This document shows, one piece after another, positions 35,075-44,104 of a stretch of 64,000 nucleotides of DNA. Position 1 is the first letter of the stretch. Each line of letters starts with the position of its first letter. The notes below the pieces were generated by a model. It searched no databases, was not told where the DNA came from, and worked only from the letters and a program-made list of their open reading frames with translations. The translations under genes were made by a program, and so were the position numbers. The stretch lies in contig NZ_JAUSQM010000001.1 in assembly GCF_030811215.1 (NCBI RefSeq), positions 558,001-622,000 of the forward strand, in the 5' to 3' direction. The DNA comes from Nocardioides massiliensis (GTDB taxonomy: Bacteria; Actinomycetota; Actinomycetes; Propionibacteriales; Nocardioidaceae).

Positions 35075-38000
35075 GTGACTGTTCGGCACGGCGGGTCCCC
35101 CGACGAGGAGCGTGAGCTCCCCATGCCTCTGCTCGAGGCCGAGGCGCGTGAGCTGGCCTGGCGCCTGGCCACCGACGCCGCGGGCGTAGGCGCCTTCGAC
35201 TGGGACCTCGTCTCCGGCGAGCTGCACTGGGACGCCCGCCTGCACCGCCTGTTCGGTCTCGACGAGGGCACCTTCGGGGGCTCGATCGAGGCGTTCGAGG
35301 AGTCGGTGCATCCAGAGGACCGCGCCCGCGTGGCAGCGGCTCTGGACGCGGTGGTCGCCGAGTGTGGCGAGCTCGCCATCGAGTACCGCATCCTCCGCCC
35401 CGACGGCAGCACCCGCTGGATCACCGCACGAGGCCGTGCCGTCCCGAGCGAGGACGGCCTCGCCGTACGCCTGCTGGGCGCGGCGTACGACACCACCGCG
35501 GAGCAGGACGGCGAGGCCCGCGTCGCGCGCGTCCTGGAGTCGATGCCGACGGCGTTCTTCGGGCTCGACCCCCAGTGGCGCTTCACCTACCTCAACGAGC
35601 AGGGGGAGCGCCTGCTCGGGAGGTCGCGGGACGAGCTGGTCGGCGCGGTCATCTGGGACGAGTTCCCTGCGTCCACGGGCAGCGACTTCGAGCGTTACTA
35701 CCGGCTGTGCGCCGAGTCGGGCGAGCCGGTCGCCTTCGACGCCTACTACCCGGCACCGCTCGACGCGTGGTTCGAGGTCCGCGCCTGGCCCAATCCGGAC
35801 GGGATCGCCGTCTACTTCGTGGAGGTGACCGAGCGCCACCGCGCCCAGGAGCAGGTCGCTCTCGCCGCCCGCCGCAACGCCTTGATGGTGGAGCTGTCGG
35901 AGCGGTTGACCGACACCCTCGAGATGGGCGAGGCGATGGCGGCCGTGGGGTCGATCGTCGTCCCGGCGCTCGGTGACTGGTGTGTCGCCACCCTCGTGCA
36001 CGACCCCGGCCACGAGGGCAGACTTCCTGCCCTGCGCGACGTGGGCGCGTGGCACGCCGTCGACGACCGGCGGGACCTGGTGGCACGGTTCGCCGAGATC
36101 CGTCTCGACCAGCTCGCCGACACCTCCTTCCTGCCGGCGGTGCTCGCCGCCCACCAGCCGTTGATCACCGACCGGGCGACGGAGGTGCTGAGCGAGCTCT
36201 TCACCGACGAGGCCAGGTCGATCGTCGGTCAGCTCCGTCCCGAGCACGCCGTGGTCATCCCTCTGTGGGGACGTGACCGGGTGGTCGGTCTGCTGACCAT
36301 CTTCCGTGACACGGACCGCGGAGCGTTCGGCGAGGACGAGGTGGAGACCCTCCTCGAGCTCGCACAGCGCGCCGGGCTCGCGCTCGACAACACGCGGCTC
36401 TTCGCCGAGCAGCGCGAGCTCGCCGCGGGCCTCCAGCGCAGCATGCTCACCGCTCCCCCGCAACCGGACCACCTCGAGATCGCGGTCCGCTACGAGGCGG
36501 CTGCTGAGACCGCCCAGGTCGGTGGGGACTGGCACGACGCCTTCATGCAGGCCGAGGGCGCGACCGTCCTGGTGATCGGGGACGTGGTCGGTCACGACAC
36601 TGCGGCCGCGGCCGCCATGGGCCAGGTGCGCAGCATGCTGCGCGGGATCGCCGTGCACAGCGGACTCGGACCCGCCGCGCTGCTCCAAGGCGTCGACCGG
36701 GCGTTGGAGACCCTGCAGGTCGAGACGACCGCCACCGCTGTCGTCGCGCGGATCGAGCAGACGCCCGACGAGCTCGCCGCGGGCGTCACCCGCCTGCGCT
36801 GGTCCAACGCCGGCCACCCGCCGCCCGCCCTGCTGGCCCCTGACGGGACCGTGCGGCTGCTCGGCGCCGCCGCCGAGCCCGACCTGCTCCTCGGCATCGG
36901 CCCGCAGGTCGAGCGCACCGAGCACGAGGTCGTCGTGGAGCGCGACAGCACGGTGCTGCTGTTCACCGACGGCCTGGTCGAGCGCCGCGGCGAGCCCATC
37001 GACCACGGCCTCACGCGGTTGCAGCGCGAGCTCACCCGCCTGGCCAACGAGGACCTGCCCCTCGACGAGCTCTGCGACCGGCTGCTGAGCCGCATGGTGC
37101 CGAGCCTGCGCGAGGACGACGTCGCGCTCGTCGCCGTACGCCTGCACCCCCAGGACCAGCCCCGCCCTGCCGATGCGGCGCCGGGCCGCGTCCCCGACGC
37201 CGTCGACCCCTACGCGCCGTACGCCCGCGGCCGCATCCTGCGCGCCCGGTTCGCCGCCGAGCCTGCCAGCGTGCCCGCCGTACGCCGCTTCGTGCGCGAC
37301 GCCCTCAAGGCGCGCGGCAGCTCGCTGATCGACGACGCCGAGCTCTGCGCGGCGGAGCTGGCCACCAACGCCGCTCTGCACAGCGGCGGCACGTTCATGG
37401 AGCTCTCGGTCCGGCTCGACGCGGACGCCGTGACGATCACGCTCGCCGACGAGGGCGATGTGCCCCCGGAGGCCGTGGCGCCGCGCCTGCCGTACGACGC
37501 CGGCGAGGCCGACGACGAGACCACGACGACCGGACGGGGACTGGGGATCGTCGCGGTGCTCGCCGAGTGGGGCGTCGAGCGGACGCCCAGCGGCAAGCGG
37601 GTGTGGGCCCGGCTCGAGGAGGGCGCGGCTGAGCGGGCGATCCGGCTGCCGGACTCACCGGCGGGCCCCGTGCAGGGATCGGCCGCGCCGGCCGGCGACC
37701 TCCCCGAGGGCTGGGGCACGGTGCGCCTGCTGGGATGTCCGGTCGCGCTCGCGATGCGCGCCGATGAGCACCTCGATGCGCTGGTGCGTGAGCTGCAGCT
37801 GCTGGCGACCGACCGGCGCAACGCGCGCTCGCGCGCCATCGTCGACCAGCTACAGGCACTGCTCACCGGCTCCGCGCACGCGCGCGGCGTCGGGCGGCTG
37901 ACGGCACAAGCCGCGGCAGCGGACGGGGCGGACATGATCGACGTCGACCTCGTCCTTCCGACCGAGGTGGTCGACGGCCTCGGCGCGATCGGCGAGGCCG

Positions 38001-38176
38001 TGCGAGCAGCCGACGACCTGTGCCGGGAGGAGCGTCTGCTGACGACGCCCACGACCCCGCAGGTGGCTGGGTTGCGCTCGTGGATCGCCGGCGAGATCCG
38101 GCATCAGCTGCGCGACGGCAAGGCGCCCGAGTCGTGGGATGCCTGGCGCGGACGCACCCAGCTCCCCGGGGACTGA
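35075..38176 (+). CDS. Multidomain PAS-PAS-GAF-SpoIIE phosphatase with anti-sigma-type ATPase domain
   Basis: A 1033-residue cytoplasmic signalling protein. Domains in rough order: PAS 1 (25-150, GAFDWDLVSGELHWDARLHR), PAS 2 (155-265, FFGLDPQWRFTYLNEQGE), GAF (275-440), PP2C/SpoIIE phosphatase (455-700, with VGGDWHDAF and VLVIGDVVGHDTAAAAAMGQVR), an RsbW-like HATPase_c (730-860, AAELATNAALHSGG and TTGRGLGIVAVLA), then about 150 residues of an all-helical tail I do not recognise. Such proteins sense a signal and act on anti-sigma-factor antagonists in partner switching. No partner gene is adjacent. GTG start after GGAGAAGAGG. Confidence 0.9.
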   Translation: MTVRHGGSPDEERELPMPLLEAEARELAWRLATDAAGVGAFDWDLVSGELHWDARLHRLFGLDEGTFGGSIEAFEESVHPEDRARVAAALDAVVAECGELAIEYRILRPDGSTRWITARGRAVPSEDGLAVRLLGAAYDTTAEQDGEARVARVLESMPTAFFGLDPQWRFTYLNEQGERLLGRSRDELVGAVIWDEFPASTGSDFERYYRLCAESGEPVAFDAYYPAPLDAWFEVRAWPNPDGIAVYFVEVTERHRAQEQVALAARRNALMVELSERLTDTLEMGEAMAAVGSIVVPALGDWCVATLVHDPGHEGRLPALRDVGAWHAVDDRRDLVARFAEIRLDQLADTSFLPAVLAAHQPLITDRATEVLSELFTDEARSIVGQLRPEHAVVIPLWGRDRVVGLLTIFRDTDRGAFGEDEVETLLELAQRAGLALDNTRLFAEQRELAAGLQRSMLTAPPQPDHLEIAVRYEAAAETAQVGGDWHDAFMQAEGATVLVIGDVVGHDTAAAAAMGQVRSMLRGIAVHSGLGPAALLQGVDRALETLQVETTATAVVARIEQTPDELAAGVTRLRWSNAGHPPPALLAPDGTVRLLGAAAEPDLLLGIGPQVERTEHEVVVERDSTVLLFTDGLVERRGEPIDHGLTRLQRELTRLANEDLPLDELCDRLLSRMVPSLREDDVALVAVRLHPQDQPRPADAAPGRVPDAVDPYAPYARGRILRARFAAEPASVPAVRRFVRDALKARGSSLIDDAELCAAELATNAALHSGGTFMELSVRLDADAVTITLADEGDVPPEAVAPRLPYDAGEADDETTTTGRGLGIVAVLAEWGVERTPSGKRVWARLEEGAAERAIRLPDSPAGPVQGSAAPAGDLPEGWGTVRLLGCPVALAMRADEHLDALVRELQLLATDRRNARSRAIVDQLQALLTGSAHARGVGRLTAQAAAADGADMIDVDLVLPTEVVDGLGAIGEAVRAADDLCREERLLTTPTTPQVAGLRSWIAGEIRHQLRDGKAPESWDAWRGRTQLPGD

Positions 38177-38189
38177 ACGACCGGGCCCG

Positions 38190-38765
38190 TCACACCGGCT
38201 GCAGCGGGAGCTGCTCCCCCTCCGGCAGCCGCACTGTGATCGGGGTGCCCGGGACGACCTCGCCACCTCGTTCGACCACGGCCATCACCCCCGCACGCCG
38301 CACGACGCGCCGGTCGTTGCCGCGCACGGGCTCAGCAGTCGGCTCCCCGTCGACGGTGAACAGCACGGCCTTCATCAATCCCTCGCGGAACCGGTTGATC
38401 TGCACGCACGGGTTGCGCAGACCCGTGACCCGCACGACCGCGCCCCCCAGCTCGAGCCGGGTGTCGCGCGGCAGCGCGTGCAGGTCGAGCCCGGCGGTCA
38501 GGACGTTCTCGCCGAGGTCGCCGGGGCCCAGCTCGTAGCCCAGCTCGCGGGTCACCTCGAACAACTCCGACGGCAGCAGGTGCACCTGGCGCAGGTTCGG
38601 CATGTCGGGCGTCCACCGCTTGCGGGAGCGGTGCTGCACCGTCGCGCCGGCGTGCGCGTCGCCGACGACGCCGAAGTCCTCGACGAGCGTGATCGCCTCA
38701 CGCGGCACCTTGCTGAACCGGTGCCTCTCGTCCCGGCTGACGGCGACGACACAGGGAGCGGGCAT
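38190..38765 (-). CDS. MOSC domain protein
   Basis: A 191-residue MOSC domain, the fold that binds molybdenum cofactor or transfers sulfur/reducing equivalents. Visible features are FGVVGDAHAG (the conserved Gly-Asp-His region), GDLGENVLTAGLDL and the catalytic-type Cys in TGLRNPCVQINRF. The ATG at 38765 (MPAPCVVAVS) was chosen; the longer frame upstream overlaps the helicase gene. The substrate is unknown. It lies 14 bp after the helicase on the same strand. Confidence 0.85.
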   Translation of the reverse strand: MPAPCVVAVSRDERHRFSKVPREAITLVEDFGVVGDAHAGATVQHRSRKRWTPDMPNLRQVHLLPSELFEVTRELGYELGPGDLGENVLTAGLDLHALPRDTRLELGGAVVRVTGLRNPCVQINRFREGLMKAVLFTVDGEPTAEPVRGNDRRVVRRAGVMAVVERGGEVVPGTPITVRLPEGEQLPLQPV

Positions 38766-38779
38766 AGCGCCGTCAGGTG

Positions 38780-40540
38780 TCAGTCGCGGTTCTTGTGCCG
38801 CGGCTTCTTCCCACCCGCAGGCCCATCGGAGCGCGGCGCACGGCGCACCGGACCACTGTCGTCGGTCTGCAGCTCGATGAGCTTGCCCGAGATCCGCGTG
38901 CTCGACAGCGCCTTCCACACGTGGTTGGGCAGGTCCGCCGGCAGCTCGACCAGCGAGTAGTCCGGGCCGATCGAGATGTGGCCGAAGTCGTTGCGCCCCA
39001 GGCCGCCCTCGTTGGCGATCGCGCCCACGATCTGGCGCGGCTCGACCTTGTGGCGCTTGCCGACGTTGATCCGGTACGTCGCCATCGGGACCGACGGCCC
39101 CCGGCGACGATCGTCACCGCGGTCGCGACGCGGGCCGTCCGACCGGGGACCCCGGTCCGGGCGGTTGCCGCGGTCGGGGCGCTCCCCGCGCTCACGCGGA
39201 GGCGCCGGCGGCTCGGGCTCGAGCAGCAGCGGCTTGTCGCCCTGCAGCACCACCGCGAGAGCGGCGGCGACGTCGAGCTCGGGGACGTCGTGCTCCTTGA
39301 GGTAGTGCGTGACCACGTCGCGGAAGAAGCTGAACTGCTCCGACGACAGCGCTGCGGTGATCTGGTCGTCGAAGCGCGCCAGCCGCGTGCTGTTGACGTC
39401 GTCGACGGTCGGCAGCTGCATCTGCGTCAGCGGCTGACGGGTCGCCTTCTCGATGTGCTTGAGGAGATAGCGCTCGCGCGGGGTGATGAACGAGATCGCG
39501 TCACCGGTACGCCCGGCGCGGCCGGTGCGGCCGATGCGGTGGACGTAGGACTCGGTGTCGGTCGGGATGTCGTAGTTGACGACGTGGCTGATCCGGTCGA
39601 CGTCGAGCCCACGGGCCGCCACGTCGGTGGCGACGAGGATGTCGAGCTTGCCCGCCTTCAGCTGGTTGACCGTGCGCTCACGCTGCACCTGCGCGACGTC
39701 ACCGCTGATCGCCGCGGCGGAGTAGCCCCGCGCCCGCAGCTTCTCGGCGAGTGTCTCGGTCTCGTTCTTGGTGCGGACGAAGACGATCATCGCCTCGAAG
39801 TTCTCGACCTCGAGGATCCGGGTCAGCGCGTCGACCTTCTGCGGGTACGACACCGTCAGGTAGCGCTGCGTGATCGCCGACGAGGACTTGCTGGTGGCCT
39901 TGACGGTGATCTCGGCCGGGTCGGTGAGGTACTTCTTCGACAGCCGACGGATCTGCGCCGGCATCGTCGCGGAGAAGAGCGCGACCTGCTTGTCGTCCGG
40001 GGTGTCGGCGAGGATCGTCTCCACGTCCTCGGCGAAGCCCATGTTGAGCATCTCGTCGGCCTCGTCGAGCACGAGGAAGCGCAGCTCCGACAGGTCGAGC
40101 GTGCCCTTCTCGAGGTGGTCCATGACCCGCCCCGGCGTGCCGACCACGACGTGGACGCCACGCGCGAGCGCGCTCAGCTGCACGCCGTACCCCTGGCCGC
40201 CATAGACGGGCAGGACGCGGACGCCCTTCACGTGGGCGGAGTAGCGCTCGAACGCCTCGCACACCTGCAGGGCGAGCTCGCGCGTCGGCGCGAGCACCAG
40301 CGCCTGCGGCGTCTTCTGGCGTACGTCGAGGCGGCTGAGAATCGGCAGGGCGAACGCGGCCGTCTTGCCGGTGCCGGTCTGGGCCAGGCCGACGACGTCG
40401 CGACCCTCCAGCAGCACGGGGATCGTGGCGGCCTGGATGGCCGAGGGGGTCTCGTAGCCGACGTCCGACAGAGACCGCAGGACGGCTTGCTCCAGTCCGA
40501 GATCGGAGAAGGTCGGGGTCGGGTCAGGCTCGTTGCTCAC
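38780..40540 (-). CDS. DEAD-box ATP-dependent RNA helicase (DeaD/CsdA type)
   Basis: A 586-residue RNA helicase for ribosome assembly or RNA turnover, often cold-induced. Motifs in order: the Q motif (TPSAIQAATIP), Walker A AQTGTGKT, PTRELA, TPGR, DEAD (VLDEADEML), SAT, VATDVAARGLDV, HRIGRTGR. A basic Arg/Asp/Gly-rich linker (residues about 455-500) and a DbpA-type RNA-binding domain (YRINVGKRHKVEPRQIVGAI) follow, ending in a Lys/Arg-rich tail. The GTG at 40540 (VSNEPDPTPTFSDLGL) starts the conserved part. Confidence 0.93.
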   Translation of the reverse strand: MSNEPDPTPTFSDLGLEQAVLRSLSDVGYETPSAIQAATIPVLLEGRDVVGLAQTGTGKTAAFALPILSRLDVRQKTPQALVLAPTRELALQVCEAFERYSAHVKGVRVLPVYGGQGYGVQLSALARGVHVVVGTPGRVMDHLEKGTLDLSELRFLVLDEADEMLNMGFAEDVETILADTPDDKQVALFSATMPAQIRRLSKKYLTDPAEITVKATSKSSSAITQRYLTVSYPQKVDALTRILEVENFEAMIVFVRTKNETETLAEKLRARGYSAAAISGDVAQVQRERTVNQLKAGKLDILVATDVAARGLDVDRISHVVNYDIPTDTESYVHRIGRTGRAGRTGDAISFITPRERYLLKHIEKATRQPLTQMQLPTVDDVNSTRLARFDDQITAALSSEQFSFFRDVVTHYLKEHDVPELDVAAALAVVLQGDKPLLLEPEPPAPPRERGERPDRGNRPDRGPRSDGPRRDRGDDRRRGPSVPMATYRINVGKRHKVEPRQIVGAIANEGGLGRNDFGHISIGPDYSLVELPADLPNHVWKALSSTRISGKLIELQTDDSGPVRRAPRSDGPAGGKKPRHKNRD

Positions 40541-40690
40541 ACAACGACGGTAGTGGGCGCGAGACGAAGTAGCACATTCCTGCTGGTGCGACGGCGCCCA
40601 CACCCGGGCGCGAGCGGGAACGCAGGCCCCGGCGGGCCGCGTGACTGCTAGCGTCCCGCGTTCCGGTCGCCGTACCCCAGGAGCCCAGTG

Positions 40691-41437
40691 ATGACCCGTC
40701 CCGTCGCCCTCGTCGTGGGAGCCTCCGGTGGCATCGGTGCCGCGATCGCCGAGCAGCTCGCGGACGACCACGACGTCGCGGTCACCTACCGCTCGCGCGA
40801 GCCGGCCGCCCTGATCGAGCGCCTGCAGGCCCGCGGAGCCCGCACGTCCGCCCACCGGCTCGACCTCGCGGACCTGGACGCACCGCGCATCGTCGTCGAG
40901 GCGGTGGAGCAGGAGTGGGAGCGTCTCGACGTCGTCGTGCACGCGGCCGGACCGCACGTCCCGATGGTGCACCTCTCGCGGGTCGCGCCGGCACAGTTCG
41001 CCGAGCAGCTGAATGCCGACGCCGCCGGGTTCTTCGCCGTCGTCCACGCCTGCTTGCCGGCGCTGCGGCGCACGCAGGGCAACATCGTCGCGGTCACCAC
41101 GGCGGCCACCTCCCGGTTCCCTGTGCGCGACGGGCTGTCGTCGGGGCCGAAGGGCGCGGTCGAGCAGCTCGTCTACGCCTTCGCGGCGGAGGAGGGGCGC
41201 TTCGGCGTCCGCGTCAACTGCGTCGGTCCGGGCATGCTCACCGACGGGATGGCCGAGCGGCTGATCAGCTCCGGCGAGCTCGACGAGCGTGCACTGGAGG
41301 TGACCCGGCAGAACATCCCGCTACGCCGCTTCGGGACCGCGCAGGACATCGCCGAGGCGGTCTGCTTCCTGGCCTCGCCGAAGGCGAACTTCATCTCCGG
41401 GCAGAAGCTCGACGTCGACGGCGGCTACGGCACCTGA
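40691..41437 (+). CDS. SDR-family oxidoreductase (FabG-like) with a replaced catalytic tyrosine
   Basis: A 248-residue short-chain dehydrogenase/reductase. The NAD(P)-binding GASGGIGAAIAEQL and NNAG-like VVHAAGPH are present, as are the C-terminal NCVGPGML and FISGQKLDVDGGYGT. At the active site the usual Tyr-x-x-x-Lys reads LSSGPK, so Tyr is replaced by Leu while Lys is kept. Catalysis may be altered or absent. ATG 40691 has AGGAG at good spacing (a GTG lies one codon upstream). Confidence 0.88.
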   Translation: MTRPVALVVGASGGIGAAIAEQLADDHDVAVTYRSREPAALIERLQARGARTSAHRLDLADLDAPRIVVEAVEQEWERLDVVVHAAGPHVPMVHLSRVAPAQFAEQLNADAAGFFAVVHACLPALRRTQGNIVAVTTAATSRFPVRDGLSSGPKGAVEQLVYAFAAEEGRFGVRVNCVGPGMLTDGMAERLISSGELDERALEVTRQNIPLRRFGTAQDIAEAVCFLASPKANFISGQKLDVDGGYGT

Positions 41438-41463
41438 GTGCCGCCGCGCCCGTGAGTCCCGGA

Positions 41464-41946
41464 TCAGCAGGTGGCGCGCGAGCGGTAGACGCCGGCGGGG
41501 CTCAGCCCCTCGAACCCGCGCACCCGGAACCGGGTGTAGCGCTGCTGCTCGCCGGCCGGACACTCGATGGTGCGCCGCCCGGCCAGCACGATCACGCCGG
41601 GGCGCCACTCGGTGCAGCTCGACCAGCACAGCCGCACCTTGCCGCGGGCCTTGACCCGGCGTCCGCCCCAGTTGCGCCACGTCGCCTTGCGGACCTCGTA
41701 GCGACTGGTGGTGCTCAGCGGGAAGTTCATCCGGTGCCGCGGACGCTGGAGCTTGCGCCACGCGTCCTGGGACCCGCCCGCCGCGTCCAGCGGGACCGGG
41801 TAGATCCACGCGACGCCGCTCGGCGACTCCTCAGCCAGCGACACGTCCTGCGCCACGTCCTGCGCGGACGCCGCGACGCTCGACCCTGACATCGTCACCG
41901 CGATGACCGCCGCTGCGGCCGCCGCCCCTCGGAGCACGCGCCCCAT
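41464..41946 (-). CDS. Secreted hypothetical protein
   Basis: A 160-residue protein with a clear signal peptide: MGRVLRGAAAAAAVIAVTM followed by small residues and a likely cleavage after SSVAASA. The mature part is basic with Trp and four Cys (CWSSC, IECPAG, RATC), which suggests disulfides. No known domain is recognised. It is convergent with the SDR gene. Confidence 0.7.
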   Translation of the reverse strand: MGRVLRGAAAAAAVIAVTMSGSSVAASAQDVAQDVSLAEESPSGVAWIYPVPLDAAGGSQDAWRKLQRPRHRMNFPLSTTSRYEVRKATWRNWGGRRVKARGKVRLCWSSCTEWRPGVIVLAGRRTIECPAGEQQRYTRFRVRGFEGLSPAGVYRSRATC

Positions 41947-42043
41947 CTCCCAGCCCTCCAAGACTCGCCCGGCCCGGTCGGGCCGCACGACATCGTAGGC
42001 ACTGGAGTGCCCCGGTAGGTGCCGAATCAGCAACCCGGCTGCG

Positions 42044-43210
42044 TCACACGAGGTTGTCCTCGACCGTCAGCCCGAACCGTCCCTTGCCATACAACGAGAG
42101 GGTCCGCTCGACGTCGTTGGCCACGTGGACGCTGCCGGCGTGGGCGTCGCGCCATGCCCGCTCGATCGGGTTGCCGCGGCGCAGGGACGTGGCGCCGGCG
42201 ATCTTGAAGACGACCTCGACCGCCGACAGCGCACGCTCGGTCGCGCGCACCTGGTCCCGGCGCGTGCGCAGGCGCAGGTCCATCGGGATTTCGGCGCGGT
42301 CCCGGGCCAGGTCATACATGGCAGCGATGTTGTGGTCGGTCTGCAGGATCGCGGCGTCCACGTCGGAGGACGCACGGGCGACTGCGACCTGGGCGAACTG
42401 GTCCTCGACGAAGTAGCCCCCGCCCAGGCTCAGTCGGTTGCGGTCCCGCATCGCATGCACGAAGGCGTCGAGCCCGCCGGCCACCGAGCCGACGACGGGA
42501 GCGGCGACGGCCGAGGTGAAGATCGCGCCGAACGGCAACCGGTAGAGCGGACCCTTGTTGACCCGCTGCCCGGGCACCTTGAGCTGGCCCATCTCGTAGT
42601 TGCGCAGCGTGCGGTGCTGCGGGACGAACGCGTCTTCGACGACGACGTCGTTGCTTCCGGTGCCGCGCAGCCCGACGGCGTCCCAGACGTCGACGACCTG
42701 GAAGTCCGATGCCGGGACCAAGGTCGTGATGAAGTCCAGCGGGAGCCCCTCGCGCCCGACCACCATGGCGCCGAGCAGCACCCACGCCGCGTGGTCGCAG
42801 CCGGACGAGAAGCGCCAGTGCCCGGACAGCCGGTAGCCGCCGTCGACCGGGGTCATCCGACCGACCGGGGCGTACGACGAGGCCAGGATCGTGTCGGGGT
42901 CCTCGCCCCAGACGTCCTCCTGGGCGCGCTCGGGGAAGCAGCCGAGGTGCCACGGGTGGACGCCGAGCACCGAGGCGACCCACCCGGTCGAGCCGCAGGC
43001 CCCGGCGAGCTCGCGGACCACCTCGTAGAACCGGACCGGGTGGTCCTCGCGACCGCCGTACGCCGTGGGCTGCAGCATGCGCAGGACCCCGGCGTCGACG
43101 AGGTCGCGCACGGACTCCTCGCTCAACCGGCGAGCGGCCTCGGTCTCCTCGACCCGCGCAGCGAAGGTGGGGCGCAGATCGCGCACCGCTCCCAGCACCT
43201 CGTGGGTCAT
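42044..43210 (-). CDS. HsaA-like flavin-dependent monooxygenase (acyl-CoA dehydrogenase fold), first copy
   Basis: A 388-residue group D flavin monooxygenase of the type that hydroxylates phenolic rings with reduced flavin from a separate reductase. Conserved stretches are LQPTAYGG, GSTGWVASVLGVHPWHLG, GYRLSGHWRFSSGCDHA, VDVWDAVGLRGTGSNDVVVE and RGNPIERAWRDAHAGSVH near the end. It is the most distal gene of the minus-strand catabolic cluster, 34 bp from the LLM oxidoreductase. It resembles the copy at 52996-54180 closely enough to be a paralogue. A reductase candidate is at 55309. Confidence 0.88.
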   Translation of the reverse strand: MTHEVLGAVRDLRPTFAARVEETEAARRLSEESVRDLVDAGVLRMLQPTAYGGREDHPVRFYEVVRELAGACGSTGWVASVLGVHPWHLGCFPERAQEDVWGEDPDTILASSYAPVGRMTPVDGGYRLSGHWRFSSGCDHAAWVLLGAMVVGREGLPLDFITTLVPASDFQVVDVWDAVGLRGTGSNDVVVEDAFVPQHRTLRNYEMGQLKVPGQRVNKGPLYRLPFGAIFTSAVAAPVVGSVAGGLDAFVHAMRDRNRLSLGGGYFVEDQFAQVAVARASSDVDAAILQTDHNIAAMYDLARDRAEIPMDLRLRTRRDQVRATERALSAVEVVFKIAGATSLRRGNPIERAWRDAHAGSVHVANDVERTLSLYGKGRFGLTVEDNLV

Positions 43211-43243
43211 GGCGGGAGCATGGCACGCCGCCGGGTCACGGCC

Positions 43244-44104
43244 TCAGGAGTTCCGCTGGGCGGGAGGGGCGAGCTCGAGATCGCGGGCCAAGCGGTCGAG
43301 GTGGCGGAGCACGTCGGACTCGTCGGCGTCCGGCAGCGACCAGACCACGTCCTCGATCCCGGCCTCACGCCAGCCGTCGAGCACGTCGAGGGTCGGCGAG
43401 TGTGCGCGGATCCCGGGGGTGCCGGGGCGTCCGGCCGCAGCCCACGCCTCCCGCAGCTGCGCGACCCGCGTCGGGAGGTCGTCGTCGAGCGGCGTGCTGA
43501 CCCACCCGTCGGCGTGCTGCGCGATCCAGGCGAAGGTGCGGGGACCGGCCTGAGCGCCCACGAACACCGCGATCGGTGTGACCGGCTTCGGCCACGCCCA
43601 GCAGTCGTCGAAGCGGACGAACTCGCCGTCGTACGACGCCACCTCCTGGGTCCACAGCGCGCGCATCGCCGCGAGGTAGTCGGCCAGCACGGCCCGTCGC
43701 CGCCGCGGGTCAACGCCGTGGTCGGCGAGCTCGTCGAGGTTCCAACCGAACCCCGCGCCCAGGCTGACCCGCCCACCGGAGAGGAAGTCGACCGAGGCGA
43801 TCGTCTTCGCCAGGGTGATGGGGTCCGACTCGACCGGCAGGGCCACCGACGTCGACAGCTCGATCGTCGTCGTCACCTCCGCCGCCGTTGCCAGCGCCAC
43901 CCACGGGTCCAATGTGCGCCGGTAGCGGTCGTCCGGCAGTGCCGCCCCTCCCGTCGCCGGGTGTGCGGCCTCGCGGCGCGCGGGGATGTGGGTGTGCTCC
44001 GGCACGTAGAAGGTGCTGAACCCCCGCTCCTCGGCGGCCACCGCGGCGCGGGCCGGACGGATGCCTCGGTCAGAGGTGAACAGGGAGATGCCGTGGCGCA
44101 TCAC
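43244..44104 (-). CDS. LLM-class (F420-type) oxidoreductase
   Basis: A 286-residue luciferase-like TIM-barrel oxidoreductase. Typical segments are GFSTFYVPEHTHIPARREA, LDPWVALATAAEVTTTIELSTSV, SGGRVSLGAGFGWN and VFVGAQAGPRTFAWIAQHADGW. Members use F420 or FMN; the actinobacterial context favours F420. Its GTG at 44104 directly adjoins the IclR stop (an ATG follows), so translation is coupled. The substrate is unknown; it could reduce an intermediate of the cluster's pathway. Confidence 0.87.
   Translation of the reverse strand: MMRHGISLFTSDRGIRPARAAVAAEERGFSTFYVPEHTHIPARREAAHPATGGAALPDDRYRRTLDPWVALATAAEVTTTIELSTSVALPVESDPITLAKTIASVDFLSGGRVSLGAGFGWNLDELADHGVDPRRRRAVLADYLAAMRALWTQEVASYDGEFVRFDDCWAWPKPVTPIAVFVGAQAGPRTFAWIAQHADGWVSTPLDDDLPTRVAQLREAWAAAGRPGTPGIRAHSPTLDVLDGWREAGIEDVVWSLPDADESDVLRHLDRLARDLELAPPAQRNS

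Noticed and set aside
35057-37381. 774-codon open frame on the minus strand
   Set aside because: It is antisense to the PAS-SpoIIE-ATPase gene, which has clear domains; long antisense frames are common at this GC content.
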